From contig NW_026869996.1 in NCBI RefSeq assembly GCF_020882245.1, forward strand, positions 5,736,602-5,800,601: DNA of 64,000 nucleotides, written 5' to 3'. The DNA is from Rhopalosiphum padi (Eukaryota; Arthropoda; Insecta; Hemiptera; Aphididae). The translations under genes and the position numbers were made by a program. Position 1 is the first letter of the stretch. Every line of letters starts with the position of its first letter. The notes below the pieces were generated by a model. That model saw only the letters and a list, made by a program, of their open reading frames with translations, was not told the DNA's origin and ran no database searches. Positions 1 through 11,100 of this stretch are shown here, one piece after another.

Positions 1-11
1 TTACGTTTTCT

Positions 12-19
12 GGTGCACC
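12..19. other. GGTGCACC palindrome (representative)
   Basis: A perfect 8-bp palindrome found in roughly half or more of the monomers. The common alternative is GGTGTACC, a C-to-T change that breaks the symmetry. In the first 30 kb the T form consistently follows a monomer ending in GATATATTTT. It also follows some A monomers. The site is a useful marker for higher-order phase. Confidence 0.65.
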
Positions 20-141
20 TATGGAGTTATTAACTTAAATCTAACATATAAAAATTGTATTTAAGTATATTTAATAAAACCATGCAGATTTTAAGTGAAA
101 ATTTCATTTATTTAACTAAAGTGGGAAGATGGTGAATTTTT

Positions 142-176
142 AAATCTGAGCGGAAATTGAAATATTTTACCCCTAG
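142..176 (+). other. Most conserved box of the monomer (representative)
   Basis: The stretch beginning AAATCTGAGCGGAAATTGA and ending with ACCCCTAG is nearly invariant across all subfamilies. The recurrent changes are A/T in GAAAT/GATAT, CCCCT/CCTCT, and rarely TTGAGCGG or GAGCAG. It holds one of the monomer's three CpGs. It does not match the CENP-B box core TTCG-N4-A-N2-CGGG on either strand by eye. It is a candidate site for an unknown satellite-binding protein; conservation by recent homogenisation alone is the alternative. Confidence 0.55.
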
Positions 177-192
177 AACGTTAAATTACGTT
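177..192. other. Dyad AACGT-N6-ACGTT at the monomer junction (representative)
   Basis: AACGT and ACGTT are inverted repeats separated by TAAATT, present in nearly every monomer. Variants AACGTAAAATAACGTT (types C', F) and AACGTAAAATTACGTT (for example near 23341) leave the 5-bp arms intact. The last one extends them to 6 bp. Each arm has one CpG. Preservation of the arms while the spacer changes suggests a dyad-binding protein or structural role, which is inference. Confidence 0.6.
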
Positions 193-370
193 TTCTGGTG
201 TACCTATGGGGTTATTAACTTAAATCTAACATATAAAAATTGTATTTAAGTATATTTAATAAAACCATGCAGATTTTAAGTGAAAATTTCATTTATTTAA
301 CTAAAGTGGGAAGATGGTGAATTTTTAAATCTGAGCGGAAATTGAAATATTTTACCCCTAGAACGTTAAA
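186..370 (+). repeat. Type A monomer (representative)
   Basis: Reference 185-bp type A unit. In order: TTACGTTTTCTGG, GGTG(C/T)ACC, CTATGGGGTTATTAAC, CTAACATATAAAAATTG, TATTTAAGTATATTTAAT, AAAACCATGCAG, GTGAAAATTTCATTTA, AACTAAAGTGGGAAGATGG, then CTGAGCGGAAATTGAAATA and CCCCTAGAACGTTAAA. GC is 49 of 185 in the canonical form. This copy carries GGTGTACC in place of the palindromic GGTGCACC. It is the commonest class in segments 1 and 3. Confidence 0.95.
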
Positions 371-925
371 TTACGTTTTCTGGTGCACCTATGGGGTTAT
401 TAACTTAAATCTAACATATAAAAATTGTATTTAAGTATATTTAATAAAACCATGCAGATTTTAAGTGAAAATTTCATTTATTTAACTAAAGTGGGAAGAT
501 GGTGAATTTTTAAATCTGAGCGGAAATTGAAATATTTTACCCCTAGAACGTTAAATTACGTTTTCTGGTGCACCTATGGAGTTATTAACTTAAATCTAAC
601 ATATAAAAATTGTATTTAAGTATATTTAATAAAACCATGCAGATTTTAAGTGAAAATTTCATTTATTTAACTATAGTGGGAAGATGGTCAAATTTTAAAT
701 CTGAGCGGAAATTGAAATATTTTACCCCTAGAACGTTAAATTACGTTTTCTGGTGCACCTATGGGGTTATTAACTTATATCTAACATATAAAAATTGTAT
801 TTAAGTATATTTAATAAAACCATGCAGATTTTAAGTGAAAATTTCATTTATTTAACTAAAGTGGGAAGATGGTGAATTTTTAAATCTGAGCGGAAATTGA
901 AATATTTTACCTCTAGAACGTTAAA

Positions 926-1110
926 TTACGTTTTCTGGTGCACCTATGGGGTTATTAACTTAAATCTAATATTTAAAAATTGTAATTTAATATATTTAAA
1001 AAAACTCTTTAGTTTTAAAGTGAAAATTTTTTTTATTTAATTGTAGTGGGAAAAGGGTCAATTATTAAATCTGAGCGGAAATTGAAATATTTTACCCCTA
1101 GAACGTTAAA
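926..1110 (+). repeat. Type B monomer (representative)
   Basis: Reference 185-bp type B unit. It shares both ends with type A but has a different middle: CTAATATTTAAAAATTG, TAATTTAATATATTT, an A7 tract, CTCTTTAGTTTTAAAGTG, a T8 tract, TTAATTGTAGTGGG and AAAAGGGTCAATTATTAAAT. GC is 44 of 185. Many B copies end in GGAAATTGATATATTTT instead of GGAAATTGAAATATTTT. Despite dozens of differences, B and A have the same length, so they recombine in register. Confidence 0.94.
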
Positions 1111-1480
1111 TTACGTTTTCTGGTGTACCTATGGGGTTATTAACTTAAATCTAACATATAAAAATTGTATTTAAGTATATTTAATAAAACCATGCAGATT
1201 TTAAGTGAAAATTTCATTTATTTAACTAAAGTGGGAAGATGGTGAATTTTTAAATCTGAGCGGAAATTGAAATATTTTACCCCTAGAACGTTAAATTACG
1301 TTTTCTGGTGCACCTATGGGGTTATTAACTTAAATCTAACATATAAAAATTGTATTTAAGTATATTTAATAAAACCATGCAGATTTTAAGTGAAAATTTC
1401 ATTTATTTAACTAAAGTGGGAAGATGGTGAATTTTTAAATCTGAGCGGAAATTGAAATATTTTACCCCTAGAACGTTAAA

Positions 1481-1665
1481 TTACGTTTTCTGGTGCACCT
1501 ATGGGGTTATTAACTTAAATCTAATATTTAAAAATTGTAATTTTATATATTTAAAAAAACTCTTTAGTTTTAAAGTGAAAATTTCATTTATTTAACTAAA
1601 GTGGGAAGATGGTGAATTTTTAAATCTGAGCGGAAATTGAAATATTTTACCCCTAGAACGTTAAA
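1481..1665 (+). repeat. Chimeric B/A monomer (representative)
   Basis: The first half is type B (CTAATATTTA, TGTAATTTTATATATTT, CTCTTTAGTTTTAAAGTG). The second half is type A (AATTTCATTTATTTAACT, AAAGTGGGAAGATGGTGAA). The switch lies in the shared GTGAAAATTT segment. Similar chimeras recur at 3331, 4996, 6661, 8141, 9806, 11471, 11656 and later, so this is an inherited subfamily, not a one-off. The simplest origin is an in-register crossover or gene conversion between A and B. Confidence 0.9.
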
Positions 1666-1850
1666 TTACGTTTTCTGGTGCACCTATGAGGTTATTAACT
1701 TAAATCTAATGTTTAAAAATTGTAATTTAATATATTTAAAAAAACTCTTTAGTTTTAAAGTGAAAATTTTTTTTATTTAATTGTATTGGGAAAAGGGTCA
1801 ATTATTAAATCTGAGCGGAAATTGATATATTTTACCCCTAGAACGTTAAA

Positions 1851-2035
1851 TTACGTTTACTGGTGTACCTATGGGGTTTTTAACTTAAATCTAACATATA
1901 AAAATTGTAATTAAGTATATTAAATAAAACTATGCAGATTTTAAGTGAAAATTTAATTTATTTAATTGTAGTGGGAAAAGGGTCAATTATTAAATCTGAG
2001 CGGAAATTGAAATATTTTACCCCTAGAACGTTAAA
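1851..2035 (+). repeat. Type C monomer (representative)
   Basis: A diagnostic class beginning TTACGTTTACTGGTGTACC (A for T at base 9). It has GGGTTTTTAAC or GGGTTATTAAC, CATATAAAAATTG, TAATTAAGTATATTAAAT, AAAACTATGCAG, a TTAATTTATTTAATTGTAG stretch and the type B AAAAGGGTCAATTATT end. It is therefore A-like in the middle and B-like at the 3' side. Copies start at 5366, 8326, 11841, 12951, 13506, 14246 and 15541 and mark the position within higher-order units. Confidence 0.9.
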
Positions 2036-4070
2036 TTACGTTTTCTGGTGCACCTATGGAGTTATTAACTTAAATCTAACATATAAAAATTGTATTTAAG
2101 TATATTTAATAAAACCATGCAGATTTTAAGTGAAAATTTCATTTATTTAACTAAAGTGGGAAGATGGTGAATTTTTAAATCTGAGCGGAAATTGAAATAT
2201 TTTACCCCTAGAACGTTAAATTACGTTTTCTGGTGTACCTATGGGGTTATTAACTTAAATCTAACATATAAAAATTGTATTTAAGTATATTTAATAAAAC
2301 CATGCAGATTTTAAGTGAAAATTTCATTTATTTAACTAAAGTGGGAAGATGGTGAATTTTTAAATCTGAGCGGAAATTGAAATATTTTACCCCTAGAACG
2401 TTAAATTACGTTTTCTGGTGCACCTATTGGGTTATTAACTTAAATCTAATATTTAAAAATTGTAATTTAATATATTTAAAAAAACTCATTAGTTTTAAAG
2501 TGAAAATTTCATTTATTTAACTAAAGTGGGAAGATGGTCAATTTTTAAATCTGAGCGGAAATTGAAATATTTTACCCCTAGAACGTTAAATTACGTTTTC
2601 TGGTGCACCTATGGGGTTATTAACTTAAATCTAACATATAAAAATTGTAATTTAATATATTTAAAAAAACTCTTTTGTTTTAAAGTGAAAATTTTTTTTA
2701 TTTAATTGTAGTGGGAAAAGGGTCAATTATTAAATCTGAGCGGAAATTGATATATTTTACCCCTAGAACGTTAAATTACGTTTTCTGGTGTACCTATGGG
2801 GTTATTAACTTAAATCTAACATATAAAAATTGTATTTAAGTATATTTAATAAAACCATGCAGATTTTAAGTGAAAATTTCATTTATTTAACTAAAGTGGG
2901 AAGATGGTGAATTTTTAAATCTGAGCGGAAATTGAAATATTTTACCCCTAGAACGTTAAATTACGTTTTCTGGTGCACCTATGGAGTTATTAACTTAAAT
3001 CTAACATATAAAAATTGTATTTAAGTATATTTAATAAAACCATGCAGATTTTAAGTGAAAATTTCATTTATTTAACTATAGTGGGAAGATGGTCAATTTT
3101 TAAATCTGAGCGGAAATTGAAATATTTTACCCCTAGAACGTTAAATTACGTTTTCTGGTGCACCTATGGGGTTATTAACTTAAATCTAACATATAAAAAT
3201 TGTATTTAAGTATATTTAATAAAACCATGCAGATTTTAAGTGAAAATTTCATTTATTTAACTAAAGTGGGAAGATGGTGAATTTTTAAATCTGAGCGGAA
3301 ATTGAAATATTTTACCCCTAGAACGTTAAATTACGTTTTCTGGTGCACCTATGGGGTTATTAACTTAAATCTAATATTTAAAAATTGTAATTTTATATAT
3401 TTAAAAAAACTCTTTAGTTTTAAAATGAAAATTTCATTTATTTAACTAAAGTGGGAAGATGGTGAATTTTTAAATCTGAGCGGAAATTGAAATATTTTAC
3501 CCCTAGAACGTTAAATTACGTTTTCTGGTGCACCTAAGGAGTTATTAACTTAAATCTAACATATAAAAATTGTATTTAAGTATATTTAATAAAACCATGC
3601 AGATTTTAAGTGAAAATTTCATTTATTTAACTAAAGTGGGAAGATGGTGAATTTTTAAATCTGAGCGGAAATTGAAATATTTTACCCCTAGAACGTTAAA
3701 TTACGTTTTCTGGTGCACCTATGGGGTTATTAACTTAAATCTAATATTTAAAAATTGTAATTTAATATATTTAAAAAAACTCTTTAGTTTTAAAGTGAAA
3801 ATTTTTTTTATTTAATTGTAGTGGGAAAAGGGTCAATTATTAAATCTGAGCGGAAATTGAAATATTTTACCCCTATAACGTTAAATTACGTTTTCTGGTG
3901 TACCTATGGGGTTATTAACTTAAATCTAACATATAAAAATTGTATTTAAGTATATTTAATAAAACCATGCAGATTTTAAGTGAAAATTTCATTTATTTAA
4001 CTAAAGTGGGAAGATGGTCAATTTTTAAATCTGAGCGGAAATTGAAATATTTTACCCCTAGAACGTTAAA

Positions 4071-7000
4071 TTACGTTTTCTGGTGCACCTATGGAGTTAT
4101 TAACTTAAATCTAACATATAAAAATTGTATTTAAGTATATTTAATAAAACCATGCAGATTTTAAGTGAAAATTTCATTTATTTAACTATAGTGGGAAGAT
4201 GGTCAAATTTTAAATCTGAGCGGAAATTGAAATATTTTACCCCTAGAACGTTAAATTACGTTTTCTGGTGCACCTATGGGGTTATTAACTTAAATCTAAC
4301 ATATAAAAATTGTATTTAAGTATATTTAATAAAACCATGCAGATTTTAAGTGAAAATTTCATTTATTTAACTAAAGTGGGAAGATGGTGAATTTTTAAAT
4401 CTGAGCGGAAATTGAAATATTTTACCTCTAGAACGTTAAATTACGTTTTCTGGTGCACCTATGGGGTTATTAACTTAAATCTAATATTTAAAAATTGTAA
4501 TTTAATATATTTAAAAAAACTCTTTAGTTTTAAAGTGAAAATTTTTTTTATTTAATTGTAGTGGGAAAAGGGTCAATTATTAAATCTGAGCGGAAATTGA
4601 AATATTTTACCCCTAGAACGTTAAATTACGTTTTCTGGTGTACCTATGGGGTTATTAACTTAAATCTAACATATAAAAATTGTATTTAAGTATATTTAAT
4701 AAAACCATGCAGATTTTAAGTGAAAATTTCATTTATTTAACTAAAGTGGGAAGATGGTGAATTTTTAAATCTGAGCGGAAATTGAAATATTTTACCCCTA
4801 GAACGTTAAATTACGTTTTCTGGTGCACCTATGGGGTTATTAACTTAAATCTAACATATAAAAATTGTATTTAAGTATATTTAATAAAACCATGCAGATT
4901 TTAAGTGAAAATTTCATTTATTTAACTAAAGTGGGAAGATGGTGAATTTTTAAATCTGAGCGGAAATTGAAATATTTTACCCCTAGAACGTTAAATTACG
5001 TTTTCTGGTGCACCTATGGGGTTATTAACTTAAATCTAATATTTAAAAATTGTAATTTTATATATTTAAAAAAACTCTTTAGTTTTAAAGTGAAAATTTC
5101 ATTTATTTAACTAAAGTGGGAAGATGGTGAATTTTTAAATCTGAGCGGAAATTGAAATATTTTACCCCTAGAACGTTAAATTACGTTTTCTGGTGCACCT
5201 ATGGGGTTATTAACTTAAATCTAATGTTTAAAAATTGTAATTTAATATATTTAAAAAAACTCTTTAGTTTTAAAGTGAAAATTTTTTTTATTTAATTGTA
5301 TTGGGAAAAGGGTCAATTATTAAATCTGAGCGGAAATTGATATATTTTACCCCTAGAACGTTAAATTACGTTTACTGGTGTACCTATGGGGTTTTTAACT
5401 TAAATCTAACATATAAAAATTGTAATTAAGTATATTAAATAAAACTATGCAGATTTTAAGTGAAAATTTAATTTATTTAATTGTAGTGGGAAAAGGGTCA
5501 ATTATTAAATCTGAGCGGAAATTGAAATATTTTACCCCTAGAACGTTAAATTACGTTTTCTGGTGCACCTATGGAGTTATTAACTTAAATCTAACATATA
5601 AAAATTGTATTTAAGTATATTTAATAAAACCATGCAGATTTTAAGTGAAAATTTCATTTATTTAACTAAAGTGGGAAGATGGTGAATTTTTAAATCTGAG
5701 CGGAAATTGAAATATTTTACCCCTAGAACGTTAAATTACGTTTTCTGGTGTACCAATGGGGTTATTAACTTAAATCTAACATATAAAAATTGTATTTAAG
5801 TATATTTAATAAAACCATGCAGATTTTAAGTGAAAATTTCATTTATTTAACTAAAGTGGGAAGATGGTCAATTTTTAAATCTGAGCGGAAATTGAAATAT
5901 TTTACCCCTAGAACGTTAAATTACGTTTTCTGGTGCACCTATGGGGTTATTAACTTAAATCTAACATATAAAAATTGTAATTTAATATATTTAAAAAAAC
6001 TCTTTTGTTTTAAAGTGAAAATTTTTTTTATTTAATTGTAGTGGGAAAAGGGTCAATTATTAAATCTGAGCGGAAATTGATATATTTTACCCCTAGAACG
6101 TTAAATTACGTTTTCTGGTGTACCTATGGGGTTATTAACTTAAATCTAACATATAAAAATTGTATTTAAGTATATTTAATAAAACCATGCAGATTTTAAG
6201 TGAAAATTTCATTTATTTAACTAAAGTGGGAAGATGGTGAATTTTTAAATCTGAGCGGAAATTGAAATATTTTACCCCTAGAACGTTAAATTACGTTTTC
6301 TGGTGCACCTATGGAGTTATTAACTTAAATCTAACATATAAAAATTGTATTTAAGTATATTTAATAAAACCATGCAGATTTTAAGTGAAAATTTCATTTA
6401 TTTAACTATAGTGGGAAGATGGTCAATTTTTAAATCTGAGCGGAAATTGAAATATTTTACCCCTAGAACGTTAAATTACGTTTTCTGGTGCACCTATGGG
6501 GTTATTAACTTAAATCTAACATATAAAAATTGTATTTAAGTATATTTAATAAAACCATGCAGATTTTAAGTGAAAATTTCATTTATTTAACTAAAGTGGG
6601 AAGATGGTGAATTTTTAAATCTGAGCGGAAATTGAAATATTTTACCCCTAGAACGTTAAATTACGTTTTCTGGTGCACCTATGGGGTTATTAACTTAAAT
6701 CTAATATTTAAAAATTGTAATTTTATATATTTAAAAAAACTCTTTAGTTTTAAAATGAAAATTTCATTTATTTAACTAAAGTGGGAAGATGGTGAATTTT
6801 TAAATCTGAGCGGAAATTGAAATATTTTACCCCTAGAACGTTAAATTACGTTTTCTGGTGCACCTAAGGAGTTATTAACTTAAATCTAACATATAAAAAT
6901 TGTATTTAAGTATATTTAATAAAACCATGCAGATTTTAAGTGAAAATTTCATTTATTTAACTAAAGTGGGAAGATGGTGAATTTTTAAATCTGAGCGGAA

Positions 7001-7215
7001 ATTGAAATATTTTACCCCTAGAACGTTAAATTACGTTTTCTGGTGCACCTATGGAGTTATTAACTTAAATCTAACATATAAAAATTGTATTTAAGTATAT
7101 TTAATAAAACCATGCAGATTTTAAGTGAAAATTTCATTTATTTAACTAAAGTGGGAAGATGGTGAATTTTTAAATCTGAGCGGAAATTGAAATATTTTAC
7201 CCCTAGAACGTTAAA
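4071..7215 (+). repeat. Higher-order repeat, copy 2 (17 monomers, 3145 bp)
   Basis: Repeats the order of the 19-monomer unit with nearly the same diagnostic changes: CCTCT at 4256, CTAATGTTTA at 5181, C at 5366, CTCTTTTG at 5921, CTAAGGAG at 6846. The ATTGGG monomer is missing. Instead 5736-5920 begins like the preceding A monomer and ends with the GGTCAATTT of the missing one, a fusion produced by an in-register deletion. The last two monomers of copy 1 are replaced by one A monomer (7031). Confidence 0.9.
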
Positions 7216-10200
7216 TTACGTTTTCTGGTGCACCTATGGAGTTATTAACTTAAATCTAACATATAAAAATTGTATTTAAGTATATTTAATAAAACCATGC
7301 AGATTTTAAGTGAAAATTTCATTTATTTAACTATAGTGGGAAGATGGTCAAATTTTAAATCTGAGCGGAAATTGAAATATTTTACCCCTAGAACGTTAAA
7401 TTACGTTTTCTGGTGCACCTATGGGGTTATTAACTTAAATCTAACATATAAAAATTGTATTTAAGTATATTTAATAAAACCATGCAGATTTTAAGTGAAA
7501 ATTTCATTTATTTAACTAAAGTGGGAAGATGGTGAATTTTTAAATCTGAGCGGAAATTGAAATATTTTACCTCTAGAACGTTAAATTACGTTTTCTGGTG
7601 CACCTATGGGGTTATTAACTTAAATCTAATATTTAAAAATTGTAATTTAATATATTTAAAAAAACTCTTTAGTTTTAAAGTGAAAATTTTTTTTATTTAA
7701 TTGTAGTGGGAAAAGGGTCAATTATTAAATCTGAGCGGAAATTGAAATATTTTACCCCTAGAACGTTAAATTACGTTTTCTGGTGTACCTATGGGGTTAT
7801 TAACTTAAATCTAACATATAAAAATTGTATTTAAGTATATTTAATAAAACCATGCAGATTTTAAGTGAAAATTTCATTTATTTAACTAAAGTGGGAAGAT
7901 GGTGAATTTTTAAATCTGAGCGGAAATTGAAATATTTTACCCCTAGAACGTTAAATTACGTTTTCTGGTGCACCTATGGGGTTATTAACTTAAATCTAAC
8001 ATATAAAAATTGTATTTAAGTATATTTAATAAAACCATGCAGATTTTAAGTGAAAATTTCATTTATTTAACTAAAGTGGGAAGATGGTGAATTTTTAAAT
8101 CTGAGCGGAAATTGAAATATTTTACCCCTAGAACGTTAAATTACGTTTTCTGGTGCACCTATGGGGTTATTAACTTAAATCTAATATTTAAAAATTGTAA
8201 TTTTATATATTTAAAAAAACTCTTTAGTTTTAAAGTGAAAATTTCATTTATTTAACTAAAGTGGGAAGATGGTGAATTTTTAAATCTGAGCGGAAATTGA
8301 AATATTTTACCCCTAGAACGTTAAATTACGTTTACTGGTGTACCTATGGGGTTTTTAACTTAAATCTAACATATAAAAATTGTAATTAAGTATATTAAAT
8401 AAAACTATGCAGATTTTAAGTGAAAATTTAATTTATTTAATTGTAGTGGGAAAAGGGTCAATTATTAAATCTGAGCGGAAATTGAAATATTTTACCCCTA
8501 GAACGTTAAATTACGTTTTCTGGTGCACCTATGGAGTTATTAACTTAAATCTAACATATAAAAATTGTATTTAAGTATATTTAATAAAACCATGCAGATT
8601 TTAAGTGAAAATTTCATTTATTTAACTAAAGTGGGAAGATGGTGAATTTTTAAATCTGAGCGGAAATTGAAATATTTTACCCCTAGAACGTTAAATTACG
8701 TTTTCTGGTGTACCTATGGGGTTATTAACTTAAATCTAACATATAAAAATTGTATTTAAGTATATTTAATAAAACCATGCAGATTTTAAGTGAAAATTTC
8801 ATTTATTTAACTAAAGTGGGAAGATGGTGAATTTTTAAATCTGAGCGGAAATTGAAATATTTTACCCCTAGAACGTTAAATTACGTTTTCTGGTGCACCT
8901 ATTGGGTTATTAACTTAAATCTAATATTTAAAAATTGTAATTTAATATATTTAAAAAAACTCATTAGTTTTAAAGTGAAAATTTCATTTATTTAACTAAA
9001 GTGGGAAGATGGTCAATTTTTAAATCTGAGCGGAAATTGAAATATTTTACCCCTAGAACGTTAAATTACGTTTTCTGGTGCACCTATGGGGTTATTAACT
9101 TAAATCTAACATATAAAAATTGTAATTTAATATATTTAAAAAAACTCTTTTGTTTTAAAGTGAAAATTTTTTTTATTTAATTGTAGTGGGAAAAGGGTCA
9201 ATTATTAAATCTGAGCGGAAATTGATATATTTTACCCCTAGAACGTTAAATTACGTTTTCTGGTGTACCTATGGGGTTATTAACTTAAATCTAACATATA
9301 AAAATTGTATTTAAGTATATTTAATAAAACCATGCAGATTTTAAGTGAAAATTTCATTTATTTAACTAAAGTGGGAAGATGGTGAATTTTTAAATCTGAG
9401 CGGAAATTGAAATATTTTACCCCTAGAACGTTAAATTACGTTTTCTGGTGCACCTATGGAGTTATTAACTTAAATCTAACATATAAAAATTGTATTTAAG
9501 TATATTTAATAAAACCATGCAGATTTTAAGTGAAAATTTCATTTATTTAACTATAGTGGGAAGATGGTCAATTTTTAAATCTGAGCGGAAATTGAAATAT
9601 TTTACCCCTAGAACGTTAAATTACGTTTTCTGGTGCACCTATGGGGTTATTAACTTAAATCTAACATATAAAAATTGTATTTAAGTATATTTAATAAAAC
9701 CATGCAGATTTTAAGTGAAAATTTCATTTATTTAACTAAAGTGGGAAGATGGTGAATTTTTAAATCTGAGCGGAAATTGAAATATTTTACCCCTAGAACG
9801 TTAAATTACGTTTTCTGGTGCACCTATGGGGTTATTAACTTAAATCTAATATTTAAAAATTGTAATTTTATATATTTAAAAAAACTCTTTAGTTTTAAAA
9901 TGAAAATTTCATTTATTTAACTAAAGTGGGAAGATGGTGAATTTTTAAATCTGAGCGGAAATTGAAATATTTTACCCCTAGAACGTTAAATTACGTTTTC
10001 TGGTGCACCTAAGGAGTTATTAACTTAAATCTAACATATAAAAATTGTATTTAAGTATATTTAATAAAACCATGCAGATTTTAAGTGAAAATTTCATTTA
10101 TTTAACTAAAGTGGGAAGATGGTGAATTTTTAAATCTGAGCGGAAATTGAAATATTTTACCCCTAGAACGTTAAATTACGTTTTCTGGTGCACCTATGGG

Positions 10201-10545
10201 GTTATTAACTTAAATCTAATATTTAAAAATTGTAATTTAATATATTTAAAAAAACTCTTTAGTTTTAAAGTGAAAATTTTTTTTATTTAATTGTAGTGGG
10301 AAAAGGGTCAATTATTAAATCTGAGCGGAAATTGAAATATTTTACCCCTATAACGTTAAATTACGTTTTCTGGTGTACCTATGGGGTTATTAACTTAAAT
10401 CTAACATATAAAAATTGTATTTAAGTATATTTAATAAAACCATGCAGATTTTAAGTGAAAATTTCATTTATTTAACTAAAGTGGGAAGATGGTCAATTTT
10501 TAAATCTGAGCGGAAATTGAAATATTTTACCCCTAGAACGTTAAA
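7216..10545 (+). repeat. Higher-order repeat, copy 3 (18 monomers, 3330 bp)
   Basis: Third copy of the same series, starting with the GGTCAAATT A variant. The CTAATGTTTA type B monomer is absent, so the B/A chimera at 8141 is followed directly by C at 8326. The ATTGGG monomer (8881) and the CCCCTATAACG monomer (10176) are present, as in copy 1. Each copy thus lacks a different whole monomer. Confidence 0.9.
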
Positions 10546-11100
10546 TTACGTTTTCTGGTGCACCTATTGGGTTATTAACTTAAATCTAATATTTAAAAAT
10601 TGTAATTTAATATATTTAAAAAAACTCATTAGTTTTAAAGTGAAAATTTCATTTATTTAACTAAAGTGGGAAGATGGTCAATTTTTAAATCTGAGCGGAA
10701 ATTGAAATATTTTACCCCTATAACGTTAAATTACGTTTTCTGGTGTACCTATGGGGTTATTAACTTAAATCTAACATATAAAAATTGTATTTAAGTATAT
10801 TTAATAAAACCATGCAGATTTTAAGTGAAAATTTCATTTATTTAACTAAAGTGGGAAGATGGTCAATTTTTAAATCTGAGCGGAAATTGAAATATTTTAC
10901 CCCTAGAACGTTAAATTACGTTTTCTGGTGCACCTATTGGGTTATTAACTTAAATCTAATATTTAAAAATTGTAATTTAATATATTTAAAAAAACTCATT
11001 AGTTTTAAAGTGAAAATTTCATTTATTTAACTAAAGTGGGAAGATGGTCAATTTTTAAATCTGAGCGGAAATTGAAATATTTTACCCCTAGAACGTTAAA
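10361..11100 (+). repeat. Tandem duplication of a two-monomer unit (2 x 370 bp)
   Basis: The pair 10361-10730 (A with GGTGTACC and GGTCAATTT, then ATTGGG/CTCATTAG) is repeated at 10731-11100. The first pair ends in CCCCTATAACG, a change otherwise belonging to the type B monomer just upstream (10176-10360). The duplicated segment therefore carried the tail of that monomer. This is a footprint of a recent unequal exchange and joins the 19-mer family to the next domain. Confidence 0.88.

Larger units (their letters stand above)
1..555 (+). repeat. Three type A monomers before the first HOR copy
   Basis: Monomers at 1, 186 and 371, all type A ending in GATGGTGAA. The first has the GGAGTTATT variant and the second GGTGTACC. 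They resemble the end-of-unit monomers of the following repeat, for example 7031-7215, so they are probably the tail of a further copy lying outside the window. Confidence 0.8.
556..4070 (+). repeat. 19-monomer higher-order repeat, copy 1 (3515 bp)
   Basis: Nineteen monomers in a fixed order of subtypes. They begin with the A variant ACTATAGTGGGAAGATGGTCAAA (556), then an A with CCTCT (741), B (926), A with GGTGTACC (1111), A, B/A chimera (1481), B with CTAATGTTTA (1666), C (1851), A, A, the ATTGGG/CTCATTAG chimera (2406) and the CTCTTTTG monomer (2591). They continue to the CTAAGGAG monomer (3516), a B ending CCCCTATAACG (3701) and an A with GGTCAATTT (3886). The next monomer, at 4071, restarts the series. 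Confidence 0.9.

Noticed and set aside
47..54. TATAAAAA resembling a TATA box in every type A monomer
   Set aside because: Expected by chance at about 74% AT. It is replaced by ATTTAAAAA in type B and has no associated transcript features. Satellite transcription is possible but not shown here.
73..78. AATAAA polyadenylation-like signal in type A monomers
   Set aside because: Same compositional argument. No upstream gene and no downstream GT-rich element that is specific rather than part of the repeat.
142..160. Possible CENP-B box in CTGAGCGGAAATTGA
   Set aside because: The essential pattern TTCG-N4-A-N2-CGGG is not present on either strand. Only GCGG/CCGC is similar.
610..804. Recurrent 64- to 81-codon open frames starting in type A monomers (also 3015, 4125, 5790, 6345, 10415, 13190 and others)
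   Set aside because: They are the satellite read in one frame where a GGTCAATTT variant removes the usual stop. Each ends within one to two monomers, neighbouring monomers lack the frame, and no protein-like composition or conserved start context is seen.
10546..10730. Microsatellite-like A7/T8 tracts treated as separate simple repeats
   Set aside because: They are fixed parts of type B monomers and occur once per monomer at fixed positions, so they are not independent loci.
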